A stretch of 64,000 bases of DNA from Lentisphaeria bacterium UBA1732 (GTDB taxonomy: Bacteria; Verrucomicrobiota; Lentisphaeria; Victivallales; UBA1829), in NCBI GenBank assembly GCA_002315855.1, contig DCIG01000049.1, positions 45,520 to 109,519 on the forward strand. The letters are read 5' to 3'. Position numbers and translations under genes: made by a program. The first letter of the stretch is position 1; every line of letters starts with the position of its first letter. This document shows, piece after piece, positions 46,770 to 55,879 of the stretch. The notes below the pieces were generated by a model, which did not search any database, was not told the origin of the DNA, and worked only from the letters and a program-made list of their open reading frames with translations.

Positions 46770-47130
46770 AGTATGTTCTCCTTGAATTGGATGTTTGTTG
46801 TTTTTGTTTTGGTTTTACGCTTTCTGTATAGCAATCATGATGCCAACTTTTATCTTTCTCACCCGTTTGACCTCATTCCCTGCCTTTTTCCCTCATTTTT
46901 CCCCGGTATCTCACCATGGCACAGTGTCTCGTCTCATGTCACAGTGCCGCTTTTTGTGTCATCCTGTCTCACTTTTGTGCCATCTTTTATCATTTGGCGC
47001 ATTTGCCTTTTTTGAATGAAAATTTTCGTTCTCGTTTGATTTTTCCTTTTTTGGTTGTACATTTTCTACATCTTTCACTCTTTCACATGGGAATTTCTTG
47101 CATTCCCGACATAAACGGAGATCTTTCATC
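46770..47130. other. Gene-free region between divergent dnaK and the phosphomannomutase gene
   Basis: About 360 pyrimidine-rich bases with no gene. It contains the repeated GT(C/G)(T/C)CAT motif array (46931-46983) and presumably the dnaK promoter, whose boxes are not obvious. Confidence 0.5.
46931..46983 (-). promoter_or_regulatory. Repeated GT(C/G)(T/C)CAT motif upstream of dnaK
   Basis: GTCTCAT (46931-46937), GTGTCAT (46956-46962) and GTGCCAT (46977-46983) are spaced 25 and 21 bp apart, each of the last two preceded by TTTT. The 25-bp spacing equals that upstream of clpB. A candidate stress-regulator operator array, by inference. Confidence 0.35.
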
Positions 47131-48447
47131 ATGTCCGGCATTTTCAAAGCATACGATATTCGCGGGATTTACCCGGAACAGCTCAACGAAGCTCTCGCAG
47201 AAAAAATCGGACGCGCGTATGTCGCGTTCACTGGCGCAAAAAAAGTGGTCATCGGGCGCGATATGCGTCCTCATTCCATTCCGCTGTTCCATGCCCTTGC
47301 AAAAGGTATCACGGCACAGGGTGCCGATGTCATTGACCTCGGTCTTTGCTCCACTCCCATGTCCTATCATGCAAATGGCAAACTGAAAGCCGATGGCAGT
47401 ATCATGATTACCGCTTCCCACAATACCGCCGAATGGAATGGTTTCAAACTCTGCCGCGCCAATGCGGTTCCCATCAGCGGCGTTACCGGAATTGCCGATA
47501 TTCAGAAACTTGTCGAAGACGATAATTTCGTTCCTGCCGCACACACCGGCACCATTTCCGCATACGATATTTCAGGCGAATACCGCTCGTTCCTTCGCTC
47601 CTACGTCAAAATGGATCGCAAGCTCAAAGTCGTTGTCGATTATGCCAACGCCATGGGCATGTATGAATTTGCCGGAATCAAAGACCTTTTTGAGGTCATT
47701 CCCATGTACGAAGGTTTGGACGGCACATTCCCCAATCATGTGGCAAATCCCCTCCAGACAGATACCCTTGATGCCATTCGCAAAAAAGTCGTGGAAGTCG
47801 GCGCTGACTTCGGTGCCGCATTTGACGGGGATGCCGATCGATGCGGTTTCATTGACGACAAAGGCGAAATCATCCCCATGGACCTCTTCACCGCGCTGAT
47901 TGCCATGGATATTCTGGCGGATGGTCCGGCGACCATTCTCTACGACCTCCGCAGCAGCTGGTCGGTCAGAGAAGCCATTGAGGCTTGCGGCGGCAAAGCC
48001 TGCATGTCCCGCGTGGGTCATGCTTTTATCAAGAATCAGATGCGTCAGGAAAACGCCATTATGGCGGGCGAACTTTCCGGACACTACTACTTCCGCGAAA
48101 ACTTCGTTGCGGAATCCCAGGGCCTTGCCATCATCAAACTTGCCAACCTCATTTGCAAGAAAAATCTCCCGGTCAGCGAGCTGGTCAAACCCCTCAAGAA
48201 ATATTTCCAGAGCGGCGAAATCAACTCCAAGGTCGCAGACGTGAAATCCATCCTCGACAAAATCCGCTCCAAATACGCCGATGGACACATGTTTGAACTC
48301 GACGGGATCAGCGTGGAATACGCCGACTGGTGGTTTAACGTCCGTGCATCCAATACCGAGCCTCTTCTCCGCCTCATCGTGGAAGCAAAAGACAAAGCAG
48401 CGATGGAAGCCAGACGCGATGAGCTTCTCTCCCTCATCCGGGGATAA
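47131..48447 (+). CDS. manB: Phosphomannomutase/phosphoglucomutase
   Basis: Interconverts hexose 6- and 1-phosphates, giving mannose-1-P for GDP-mannose or glucose-1-P for dTDP-glucose. The phosphoserine loop is ITASHNTAEWNG, the Mg site is FDGDADRCGF, and the C-terminal phosphate-binding loop is VRASNTEPLLRL. About 439 residues, the usual AlgC/ManB length. The open frame can begin at a TTG at 47098; the ATG at 47131 has GGAG about 11 nt upstream and gives MSGIFKAYDIRGIYPEQL. A strong terminator follows, so it is not co-transcribed with the rest of the sugar cluster. Confidence 0.92.
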   Translation: MSGIFKAYDIRGIYPEQLNEALAEKIGRAYVAFTGAKKVVIGRDMRPHSIPLFHALAKGITAQGADVIDLGLCSTPMSYHANGKLKADGSIMITASHNTAEWNGFKLCRANAVPISGVTGIADIQKLVEDDNFVPAAHTGTISAYDISGEYRSFLRSYVKMDRKLKVVVDYANAMGMYEFAGIKDLFEVIPMYEGLDGTFPNHVANPLQTDTLDAIRKKVVEVGADFGAAFDGDADRCGFIDDKGEIIPMDLFTALIAMDILADGPATILYDLRSSWSVREAIEACGGKACMSRVGHAFIKNQMRQENAIMAGELSGHYYFRENFVAESQGLAIIKLANLICKKNLPVSELVKPLKKYFQSGEINSKVADVKSILDKIRSKYADGHMFELDGISVEYADWWFNVRASNTEPLLRLIVEAKDKAAMEARRDELLSLIRG

Positions 48448-48465
48448 GCTGCTCCGTATTTTCGC

Positions 48466-48499
48466 AAAACGCCGGAACACTTCTCTGCTCCGGCGTTTT
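48466..48499 (+). terminator. Terminator after the phosphomannomutase gene
   Basis: AAAACGCCGGA (48466-48476) pairs with TCCGGCGTTTT (48489-48499), ending in Ts. Confidence 0.8.
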
Positions 48500-48529
48500 C
48501 ATAAGATTCTGAAAGAAGAATAACCTCAC

Positions 48530-49180
48530 ATGATACGTCTCATCGGCTTTGATTTGGACGAAACCATCGGCAATTCCGTTCCGCTTTGCATCGAATGTTT
48601 CCGCCGGGCTCTCGAACCTTTTGCGGGGAGAGTCCTGCCCGACCATGAAATCACCGCAAACTTCGGTCTGAGCGAAATCGGGACTTTTATGCGCATGGTT
48701 CCGGACCATATCAGCGAGGCGTATGAGAGTTATATCGCTTGGTATCTCGAACTCCATCCCGTGATGTGTCCTGCTCCGTTTCCCGGCATTCCCGAACTTC
48801 TCTTCAGCCTCAAAAATTCGCAAATCCCCCTCGTCCTCATTACGGGCAAAGGCGACCTCTGCTGTGAACTGACCTTGAATCAATACGGCCTCGGCACATT
48901 CTTTGATGCCGTCCGTACCGGTGATCCGGTCAAATCCAACAAAGCCGCCAATATGCGTTCTCTCCTCGCTCAGTATCATTGCTCCCCCTCGGAAATGCTT
49001 TATATCGGCGATGCTCCCTCCGACATCACCGCCAGCCGCGAATGCGGCGTAACCTGCCTTTCTGCGGCTTGGGCGCCCGGTGTTGATCTTGCGGTTCAGC
49101 AGAATCTGAATCCGGACAATATCTGCCGTACCGTTTCCGAACTCGTTCAGCGTCTTCATGACCTGGGAATTCAGTTCTGA
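48530..49180 (+). CDS. HAD-superfamily phosphatase (phosphoglycolate phosphatase-like)
   Basis: Cytoplasmic phosphatase. Motif I is GFDLDET, with the Asp nucleophile and Asp+2 at residues 8 and 10. Motif II is VLITGKG, and the conserved Lys and motif IV are PSEMLYIGDAPSDITASR. A cap domain sits between motifs I and II. 216 residues matches Gph-like enzymes, but the substrate cannot be deduced. It lies between the mutase and the dTDP-sugar genes, so a sugar phosphate is possible. The ribosome site is weak. Confidence 0.85.
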   Translation: MIRLIGFDLDETIGNSVPLCIECFRRALEPFAGRVLPDHEITANFGLSEIGTFMRMVPDHISEAYESYIAWYLELHPVMCPAPFPGIPELLFSLKNSQIPLVLITGKGDLCCELTLNQYGLGTFFDAVRTGDPVKSNKAANMRSLLAQYHCSPSEMLYIGDAPSDITASRECGVTCLSAAWAPGVDLAVQQNLNPDNICRTVSELVQRLHDLGIQF

Positions 49181-49286
49181 CATCATTTGCACAAAACTTC
49201 ATTGATTCCCCTTTTTTGACTTGCATTTTAAATTCGGGTGTGATATAGTTATTTGCTAAACTTTATTTACAGGAGGAATGTACCTT

Positions 49287-50351
49287 ATGAACCGAATTAT
49301 TGTAACAGGCGGAGCCGGTTTTATCGGGTCAGCAGTTGTGCGTCATATCATCAATGGTACTGCTGATTCAGTTTGCGTAGTTGATAAACTCACGTATGCC
49401 GGAAATCTCGAAAACCTTGCTTCCGTTGCAGACTCTGATCGTTTTCGCTTTGAAAAAGTCGACATTTGCGACAAGAACGAACTTGACCGTGTTTTTGCCT
49501 CGTTCAAGCCCACTCATGTGATGCACCTCGCGGCGGAAAGCCATGTCGACCGCTCCATTGATGGTCCCGGCGAATTTATTCAGACCAATATCGTTGGCAC
49601 ATATACTCTGCTTGAAGCCGCCCGGAAATATTTCCACACCCTCGACGATGCGGGAAAAACCGTCTTCAAATTCCACCACATTTCCACCGATGAAGTGTTC
49701 GGCGACCTCAATGGCCCTGAAGATTTCTTCCGTGAGACCACACCCTATGCTCCCAGCTCGCCTTACAGTGCCAGCAAAGCATCCAGCGATCATCTGGTTC
49801 GTGCATGGCGCCGCACGTTCGGTCTGCCCACCGTGGTAACCAATTGCTCCAATAACTACGGTCCTTATCACTTCCCCGAAAAACTGATTCCGCTGGTCAT
49901 TCTTCATGCTCTGGACGGCAAGGAACTCCCCGTTTACGGCGAAGGTCTGCAAATCCGCGACTGGCTGTATGTGGAAGACCATGCCCGCGCTCTGTACCTC
50001 GTAGCCACAAAAGGCGTCCCCGGCGAAACCTACAACATCGGCGGACACAATGAAAAGAAAAACATTGAGGTCGTAAAGACCATTTGCGCCCTGCTTGATG
50101 AACTTCGTCCGCGTCAGGACGGCAAATCCTATGCCGGTCAGATTGTCCATGTGAAAGACCGTCCCGGACACGACCTGCGTTATGCCATTGACCCCTCGAA
50201 AATTGCCCGTGAACTCGGCTGGACTCCGCAGGAAACCTTTGAAAGCGGCATCCGCAAAACCGTCTTATGGTATCTCGAACACAAGGACGACTGGTGCGCC
50301 CATGTCCTGAATGGTTCGTATCAAATGGAACGCTTGGGAACAGGAGAATAA
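49287..50351 (+). CDS. rfbB: dTDP-glucose 4,6-dehydratase
   Basis: Converts dTDP-glucose to dTDP-4-keto-6-deoxyglucose. NAD-binding TGGAGFIGS is at the start, the catalytic segment is THVMHLAAESHVDRSI, and YxxxK appears as YSASKASSDH. The longer frame begins at 49278, but GGAGG at 49272-49276 leaves 10 nt to the ATG at 49287, which gives MNRIIVTGGAG. About 354 residues. rfbA follows after 2 bp. rfbC and rfbD, needed for dTDP-rhamnose, are not in this window. Confidence 0.95.
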   Translation: MNRIIVTGGAGFIGSAVVRHIINGTADSVCVVDKLTYAGNLENLASVADSDRFRFEKVDICDKNELDRVFASFKPTHVMHLAAESHVDRSIDGPGEFIQTNIVGTYTLLEAARKYFHTLDDAGKTVFKFHHISTDEVFGDLNGPEDFFRETTPYAPSSPYSASKASSDHLVRAWRRTFGLPTVVTNCSNNYGPYHFPEKLIPLVILHALDGKELPVYGEGLQIRDWLYVEDHARALYLVATKGVPGETYNIGGHNEKKNIEVVKTICALLDELRPRQDGKSYAGQIVHVKDRPGHDLRYAIDPSKIARELGWTPQETFESGIRKTVLWYLEHKDDWCAHVLNGSYQMERLGTGE

Positions 50352-50353
50352 TC

Positions 50354-51223
50354 ATGAAAGGTATTGTACTTGCAGGCGGCGCGGGAACGCGTCTTCATCC
50401 GATTACACGAGCCGTGTCGAAACAGCTTCTTGCGGTTTATGACAAGCCCATGATTTACTATCCCATCAGCATTCTGATGCTCGCCGGGATTCGCGATATT
50501 CTGATTATCACAACCCCGGAAGACCAGCCGAATTTCATTCGTCTCCTTGGCGATGGACATGATTTCGGCGTCCATTTCACCTATGCTGTTCAGCCTCGTC
50601 CGGAAGGTCTGGCTCAGGCGTTCCTCATCGGGGAGGAATTCATCGGAAATGATTCCGTGGCTCTTGTCCTCGGCGATAATATCTTCTACGGTGCCAAAAT
50701 CGGCAATCTGGTCCGCAATGCCGCAAAGAAAACCGATGGCGCAACTGTTTTCGGTTATTATGTCAGTGATCCCGAACGTTTCGGAGTTGTTGAGTTCGAT
50801 GCAGATATGAAAGCACTTTCCATCGAGGAAAAGCCTGCCAAGCCCAAATCGAACTACGCTGTAACCGGATTGTATTTCTATGATAATGAGGTCGTGAATA
50901 TCGCAAAAAACATCAAGCCGTCTGCTCGCGGCGAACTTGAAATCACTACCGTCAACAATGAATACCTTCAGCGCGGCAAGCTCCATGTGGAGCGGCTCGG
51001 ACGCGGCTATGCCTGGCTTGATACCGGCACGCATGAATCCATGCTGGATGCCGGAAACTTTATTCGCACCATTGAAACCCGTCAGGGGCTTCAGGTCGCC
51101 TGCTTGCAGGAAATCGCCTACGAAAATGGCTGGATGACGAAAGATGAAGTCAGAGCAAGCGTTGTCCCGGACCTGCTGAAAACAAATTACGGACAATATC
51201 TGCTGAAAATGATTGAGGACTGA
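50354..51223 (+). CDS. rfbA: Glucose-1-phosphate thymidylyltransferase
   Basis: Makes dTDP-glucose from dTTP and glucose-1-P. The N-terminal KGIVLAGGAGTRLHPIT nucleotidyltransferase motif and the sequence SKQLLAVYDKPMIYYPI are diagnostic. The frame runs upstream into rfbB; the ATG at 50354 has AGGAG 7 nt upstream and gives the standard 289-residue protein. It acts one step before RfbB. Confidence 0.96.
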   Translation: MKGIVLAGGAGTRLHPITRAVSKQLLAVYDKPMIYYPISILMLAGIRDILIITTPEDQPNFIRLLGDGHDFGVHFTYAVQPRPEGLAQAFLIGEEFIGNDSVALVLGDNIFYGAKIGNLVRNAAKKTDGATVFGYYVSDPERFGVVEFDADMKALSIEEKPAKPKSNYAVTGLYFYDNEVVNIAKNIKPSARGELEITTVNNEYLQRGKLHVERLGRGYAWLDTGTHESMLDAGNFIRTIETRQGLQVACLQEIAYENGWMTKDEVRASVVPDLLKTNYGQYLLKMIED

Positions 51224-51264
51224 TTGCGCCTCTCTTTCGCTCAAGGACACTAAGGACAACAAGA

Positions 51265-53370
51265 ATGAACAAAATAAAACGGCAAGCCGTCTTCCGCCTC
51301 ATAAATCGCTCCCGGTCCGTTTTCTATGTACTCGGATGCGTTTTCTCTTTGTTCATGGCGGATGCCGTACTTTCCGCTCAGGACCGTTTCTTCCGGCTTG
51401 ACACCGATTTCAAAAACAAACCGGAAATAAAATATTACGAGCTGACGGGTACGGTGCTCGAAACAAGCTACATTCCCAATGCCGGAAATGCCATTCAGCC
51501 GGATTGTTATTACACTGCCATCGTCCATGTGGATGAAGCCGCAGACGGTGTCCCCGTGTCCAATATCGTTGTCTTTATCAAATGCTACGAGCGATTCAAA
51601 AACATCCCGGACTCTGCGGTCGGACGCGGCGATCAGATTGTCATGCGCTGCATTGACTATAATCAGGCGGACGATGCTACGAAAAAAACTCTTGCTTCCG
51701 ACCAGCTCAATCATGGAGGCATGAAAAAATATTTTGTCCAGACTTTGCAAATCAACCGGAGGGAATCGCAAAATGTTTCATCGAGCATTCCGTCCCTTGC
51801 AGGAGTTCAGGCGGCAAATCAGGATAAAATTCTGCAGGATGCTGAACGTAAAATTTCCGCAAGTTTGGCCGCTTCCGCGAATCCTCCGTCAACCTCATAT
51901 CAGGAACGGCAGCTTCCGGGCGATCGTATCGCCTCTTCTGACCTTCAGCCGTCCGAAGATGTCCTGCGCCGTCAGGATCAGGAATTTAAGCAGAAAGTCA
52001 CATCCACATTGTCCATTCCCGACCTCGTAACGACATCTGATAAACAGCGCAAAGAGGATAAGGAACTGAACGATAAACTTTCCAGCATTATTGCAAAAGC
52101 GGATGAAACCATCGAACAGCGTCGTCAGGCATTGGCAAACGGCTATCTTCGCAAGGACGATAAAGATTCCGGCACGTTCGTGATGGATTCCGAAAATGTA
52201 ATGCAGTACTGGATTGACGATTGCGTTTTCCGCCACAACGGCAAAATTCTGATTGAACTCTCTCCCGCAGCTGAGATTGACACGGACTCCGAAAAGAAGA
52301 AGAAGAAGGAGGGCGACGATGAAGGAAAACAGCAGTTTGAATGCAGTTTTTTGAAGCTGAAAATCCCTGAATTGAACAGAAAGAAAGACTTCACAGTCTC
52401 TGTTTCATTTGCCACGCCCGGCGTCCAATATCAGCTTTTCGACCGCTTCCATAAACTTTTCTACACATCCCCTGTTTCCAACGGTTCGCAGGCGGAACTG
52501 CCAACTTTCCTTCTCCATTCCTCGGAATTTGCCGGCTCGGAACTTTTCTTCAAATTCACATCTTCGGAAGTCGATACGGTCAATATCAATAAAATCACCA
52601 TTGACTATCAGTCCAACCCGGATTTCATCTACCGCAAGCTGTTCTACGTCGCTTCCGACCAGTTCGATTCAAAACTCATTTCCGCCAATACGTTTGCATA
52701 CACCTACAGTGCCACAGGTAAGCGCACAATGTTAATTGCAAAGGGCAAAATTGTTGTTCCGGAAAAAGAATCGGCTATCAAAATGTCCGTCAAAGTCCGC
52801 AATACAGGCAAAAATCCCACAAGAATTTATGTCGGCTACAAATATTTTGACAAGGATCGCACGCACATCAGCAGCGGCAGTTTTCCCGCCAAGGGAACAA
52901 ACTCGATTGTCAATGTTGTTTCCTCGAAAGCCGGCAGCAACACCTTGATTGTGGATGCCATGCCGAAATATTCCAAAGGCAACTGCATTGCACTCAATGC
53001 ACGCGCGGATTTGTCGGATGTCCCGAACCTTTCCCTTCTGGACGGCAATATTTCTGCTGTGAAAGAATTACCCGATGGCAAGGCGGAAATCACCATGTCC
53101 CTCCCCATAAAAACCGCAGTTCCGAAAGGCACACCCGTTCGTATTCATCAAGGGGCCGGTATGTTTCTGTACATGAACGATCAGATCCTTCAGCCCGGTG
53201 AAGAAAAAGTCTTTACTTCGTCCATTTCAAAAGATGAATCATCGCACCTTTATACCCCTGATTCCATTGCCACTGGGGTTTACTATGTCTCCCCGCTCAT
53301 ATTGTCCTATTCAACGGATGCAAACCTGGATAATACAGTCAAAATCAGTGACTGGGTCCTGACTTATTGA
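51265..53370 (+). CDS. Secreted protein of unknown function in the sugar-nucleotide operon
   Basis: I do not recognise this 701-residue protein. A signal peptide with a long basic N-region is present (cleavage near MADAVLSAQDR, about residue 38). The region at 170-310 is helical, charged and partly coiled-coil. A Lys-rich run lies near residue 345 (EKKKKKEGDDEG). The rest is predicted beta-rich with possible carbohydrate-binding-like domains. It is flanked by rfbA (41 bp before) and manC (8 bp after) on the same strand, so a role in surface polysaccharide export, anchoring or modification is likely. There is no catalytic motif that I can identify. Confidence 0.6.
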   Translation: MNKIKRQAVFRLINRSRSVFYVLGCVFSLFMADAVLSAQDRFFRLDTDFKNKPEIKYYELTGTVLETSYIPNAGNAIQPDCYYTAIVHVDEAADGVPVSNIVVFIKCYERFKNIPDSAVGRGDQIVMRCIDYNQADDATKKTLASDQLNHGGMKKYFVQTLQINRRESQNVSSSIPSLAGVQAANQDKILQDAERKISASLAASANPPSTSYQERQLPGDRIASSDLQPSEDVLRRQDQEFKQKVTSTLSIPDLVTTSDKQRKEDKELNDKLSSIIAKADETIEQRRQALANGYLRKDDKDSGTFVMDSENVMQYWIDDCVFRHNGKILIELSPAAEIDTDSEKKKKKEGDDEGKQQFECSFLKLKIPELNRKKDFTVSVSFATPGVQYQLFDRFHKLFYTSPVSNGSQAELPTFLLHSSEFAGSELFFKFTSSEVDTVNINKITIDYQSNPDFIYRKLFYVASDQFDSKLISANTFAYTYSATGKRTMLIAKGKIVVPEKESAIKMSVKVRNTGKNPTRIYVGYKYFDKDRTHISSGSFPAKGTNSIVNVVSSKAGSNTLIVDAMPKYSKGNCIALNARADLSDVPNLSLLDGNISAVKELPDGKAEITMSLPIKTAVPKGTPVRIHQGAGMFLYMNDQILQPGEEKVFTSSISKDESSHLYTPDSIATGVYYVSPLILSYSTDANLDNTVKISDWVLTY

Positions 53371-53378
53371 GGTGATTT

Positions 53379-54698
53379 ATGAATATTATTCTTCTTTCCG
53401 GCGGATCCGGCAAACGCCTTTGGCCGCTCTCCAATGATGTGCGTTCCAAACAGTTCATTAAATTCTTCAAGCGCGAAGACGGTTCTTTGGAGTCCATGGT
53501 TCAACGAGTTTTCCGGCAAATCAAAACGGTGAACCCGAACGCGACAATTACGATTGCCACCTCGAAAACACAGGTTTCCGCCCTGCATAATCAGCTCGGC
53601 GACAATGTCGGAATTTCAGTGGAACCATGCCGGCGCGACACTTTTCCCGCAATTGCGCTGGCATCAGCCTACTTGCATGATATTCAAGGCGTTTCAGAAG
53701 ATGAAACAGTTGTTGTATGTCCCGTTGACCCCTATGTTCAGGATGATTATTTCCGGTGTCTTCAGGAACTTTCCGCACAAGCGGCAAAAGCGGAAGCCAA
53801 TCTTGTTCTCATGGGGATTCAGCCCATGCATCCCAGCGAAAAATACGGCTACATCATACCGGAAACCAAAGACAAAGTAAGCCGCGTAGCCTGTTTCAAG
53901 GAAAAACCGGATGCCAAAACCGCAGAAGAATACATCCGTCAAGGTGCATTATGGAATGGCGGCGTTTTCGCCTACCGTTTGGGATATGTGCTGAAAAAAG
54001 CTCACGAACTGATTGAGTTCACCGACTACAATGACCTCTTTCAGCGTTATGACTCTCTTCCCAAAATCAGTTTTGATTATGCTGTCGTCGAAAAAGAGCC
54101 GGCAATTCAGGTGCTGCGTTTCTCCGGCGAATGGCGCGACATCGGTACTTGGAACACACTGACCGAGGTCATGCCCGACAATAAACTGGGCGATGCCGTC
54201 ATTGATGACACATGCTCCAATGTACACGTTCTCAATGAATTATCCATTCCTGTGCTTGCCATGGGCATTCACGATGTCGTCATTTCCGTCTCCCCCGACG
54301 GGATTCTTGTTTCGGACAAGGAATGTTCCGCCCGCATTAAATCCCGTGTGGACCAGCTGGAACAGCAGATTATGTTTGCGGAAAAATCCTGGGGCAGCTT
54401 CCAGATTATGAATGTGGAAGACGACAGTCTTACCGTTAAAATCACGCTGAATCCCGGTCATTCCATGAATTATCACAGCCACGAGTACCGCAGTGAAATT
54501 TGGGTCGTTCTCAGCGGAGAAGGCCGCGTCGTAGTGGATGATATGACTCAGCAAATCCGCCTCGGCGATGTGATCACCATGGAAGCAGGATGCCGCCACA
54601 CGGTCTTTGCCTACACCCCGCTGAAAATGATTGAAGTCCAGCTCGGTAAAGATATTTCCGTGCATGATAAAAAGAAGTTCAAGTTGAAACAGTCCTGA
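53379..54698 (+). CDS. manC: Mannose-1-phosphate guanylyltransferase with cupin domain
   Basis: Makes GDP-mannose from mannose-1-P and GTP. The N-terminal pyrophosphorylase motif is ILLSGGSGKRLWPLSND, followed by RDTFPAIALA and the FKEKPD loop. The C-terminal ~120 residues form a cupin (AEKSWGSFQIMNVED ... PGHSMNYHSHEYRSEIW), as in type II ManC proteins whose cupin part may isomerise mannose-6-P. GAGGTGATTT lies directly before the ATG. A separate manA follows after 12 bp, so the isomerase function may be duplicated. Confidence 0.93.
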   Translation: MNIILLSGGSGKRLWPLSNDVRSKQFIKFFKREDGSLESMVQRVFRQIKTVNPNATITIATSKTQVSALHNQLGDNVGISVEPCRRDTFPAIALASAYLHDIQGVSEDETVVVCPVDPYVQDDYFRCLQELSAQAAKAEANLVLMGIQPMHPSEKYGYIIPETKDKVSRVACFKEKPDAKTAEEYIRQGALWNGGVFAYRLGYVLKKAHELIEFTDYNDLFQRYDSLPKISFDYAVVEKEPAIQVLRFSGEWRDIGTWNTLTEVMPDNKLGDAVIDDTCSNVHVLNELSIPVLAMGIHDVVISVSPDGILVSDKECSARIKSRVDQLEQQIMFAEKSWGSFQIMNVEDDSLTVKITLNPGHSMNYHSHEYRSEIWVVLSGEGRVVVDDMTQQIRLGDVITMEAGCRHTVFAYTPLKMIEVQLGKDISVHDKKKFKLKQS

Positions 54699-54710
54699 TT
54701 CACTGTCCCG

Positions 54711-55694
54711 ATGATGCCTCATCCTTTTTTGCTCCGTCCCGCCTCAAAAGACTACTTGTGGGGCGGCGATCGGCTGAACAATGATTTCGCGAAGAATATC
54801 CCCTGTTCGCCTCTTGCGGAAACATGGGAATGTTCAACGCATCCGGATGGAGTCAGCGTGGTTGCAGACGGCGAATTTTCGGGAACACCGCTGGACGTTG
54901 TTCTGAAGCATCATCCTGAATTTCTCGGACTTCACGCCAATGGTTCCTGTGAATTGCCCATCCTGATTAAACTCATTGACGCAAAACAGAACTTATCGGT
55001 GCAAGTGCATCCGGACGATGCGTTTGCCTCTCGTTGCGAGCATGGACAGCGCGGCAAGACGGAAATGTGGTATATTCTTGATTCTGAATCAGATACTTCC
55101 ATTTACTATGGATTGCACCACTCCGTGAAAGAATCCGTTCTTCGGCAAGCCGCTGAAAATGGCACGATTGAGAATTATCTGCAAAAAGTACCCATCAAAA
55201 AGGATGACCTCTTTTTCATCGCACCCGGCACAATTCACGCGATTGGTGCAGGTGCACTGATTGCGGAAATCCAGCAATGCTCCAATCTTACGTACCGTCT
55301 GTACGACTACAATCGGACTGACCGCAATGGCAAGCTCCGCCCTCTGCATATTGAGAAAGCTCTTGCCGCGGCAAATCTTTCTGCCATGTCCGAACCTCGC
55401 CAGCCTCTTCGTCTGTTTCATTATGCGCGGGGGACTGCCTCGGAGTTTCTGTGCCGCTGTGAATTTTTTCAGGTGGAACGCATCATGATCAATACAGAAG
55501 TCCAGCGTGAGCTGGCGACATTCAGCAGCACGCCCGATTCTTTCCAGATATTTCTGTTTATCAATGGCTGCGGCACGATAAACCACTGCGCGTATTCCAT
55601 GAACTTCTTCAAAGGCGACTGCGTCTTTGTCCCGGCGGACTGTCATGACATCCGTATTCATGGACGCACTGAGTTTCTGAAAATCTCCTGCTGA
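54711..55694 (+). CDS. manA: Mannose-6-phosphate isomerase, class I
   Basis: Zinc enzyme linking fructose-6-P to mannose-6-P. FLLRPASKDYLWGG at the start, QVHPDDAFA with zinc-binding His, and GTIHAIGAGALIAEIQQ are characteristic. 327 residues is close to the Bacillus-type ManA. It starts with two adjacent ATGs (54711, 54714). It is the last gene of the rfbB-rfbA-unknown-manC-manA run and supplies mannose-6-P for the mutase and ManC. Confidence 0.93.
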   Translation: MMPHPFLLRPASKDYLWGGDRLNNDFAKNIPCSPLAETWECSTHPDGVSVVADGEFSGTPLDVVLKHHPEFLGLHANGSCELPILIKLIDAKQNLSVQVHPDDAFASRCEHGQRGKTEMWYILDSESDTSIYYGLHHSVKESVLRQAAENGTIENYLQKVPIKKDDLFFIAPGTIHAIGAGALIAEIQQCSNLTYRLYDYNRTDRNGKLRPLHIEKALAAANLSAMSEPRQPLRLFHYARGTASEFLCRCEFFQVERIMINTEVQRELATFSSTPDSFQIFLFINGCGTINHCAYSMNFFKGDCVFVPADCHDIRIHGRTEFLKISC

Positions 55695-55728
55695 CAGTCT
55701 CACGTACAGCATCTGCCTGTTTTTTGAA

Positions 55729-55769
55729 CAAAAAAAGCCGCAAACACTTCTCATCGAACATGCTGCGGC
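55729..55769 (-). terminator. Possible terminator of the beta-propeller gene
   Basis: On the minus strand, GCCGCA and TGCGGC enclose a long loop (21 nt) and lead into eight Ts. It lies 110 bp after the stop at 55880. The long loop lowers confidence; it also faces manA. Confidence 0.4.
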
Positions 55770-55879
55770 ATACGAAGAAACGGATACGATCCGTTTTTCA
55801 AATATTCATTGTTTCATCAATACGATTGACAATAACCCTTTCAGAATCAAGAAAATAACTTTTATTCAGCAATTCTTTT

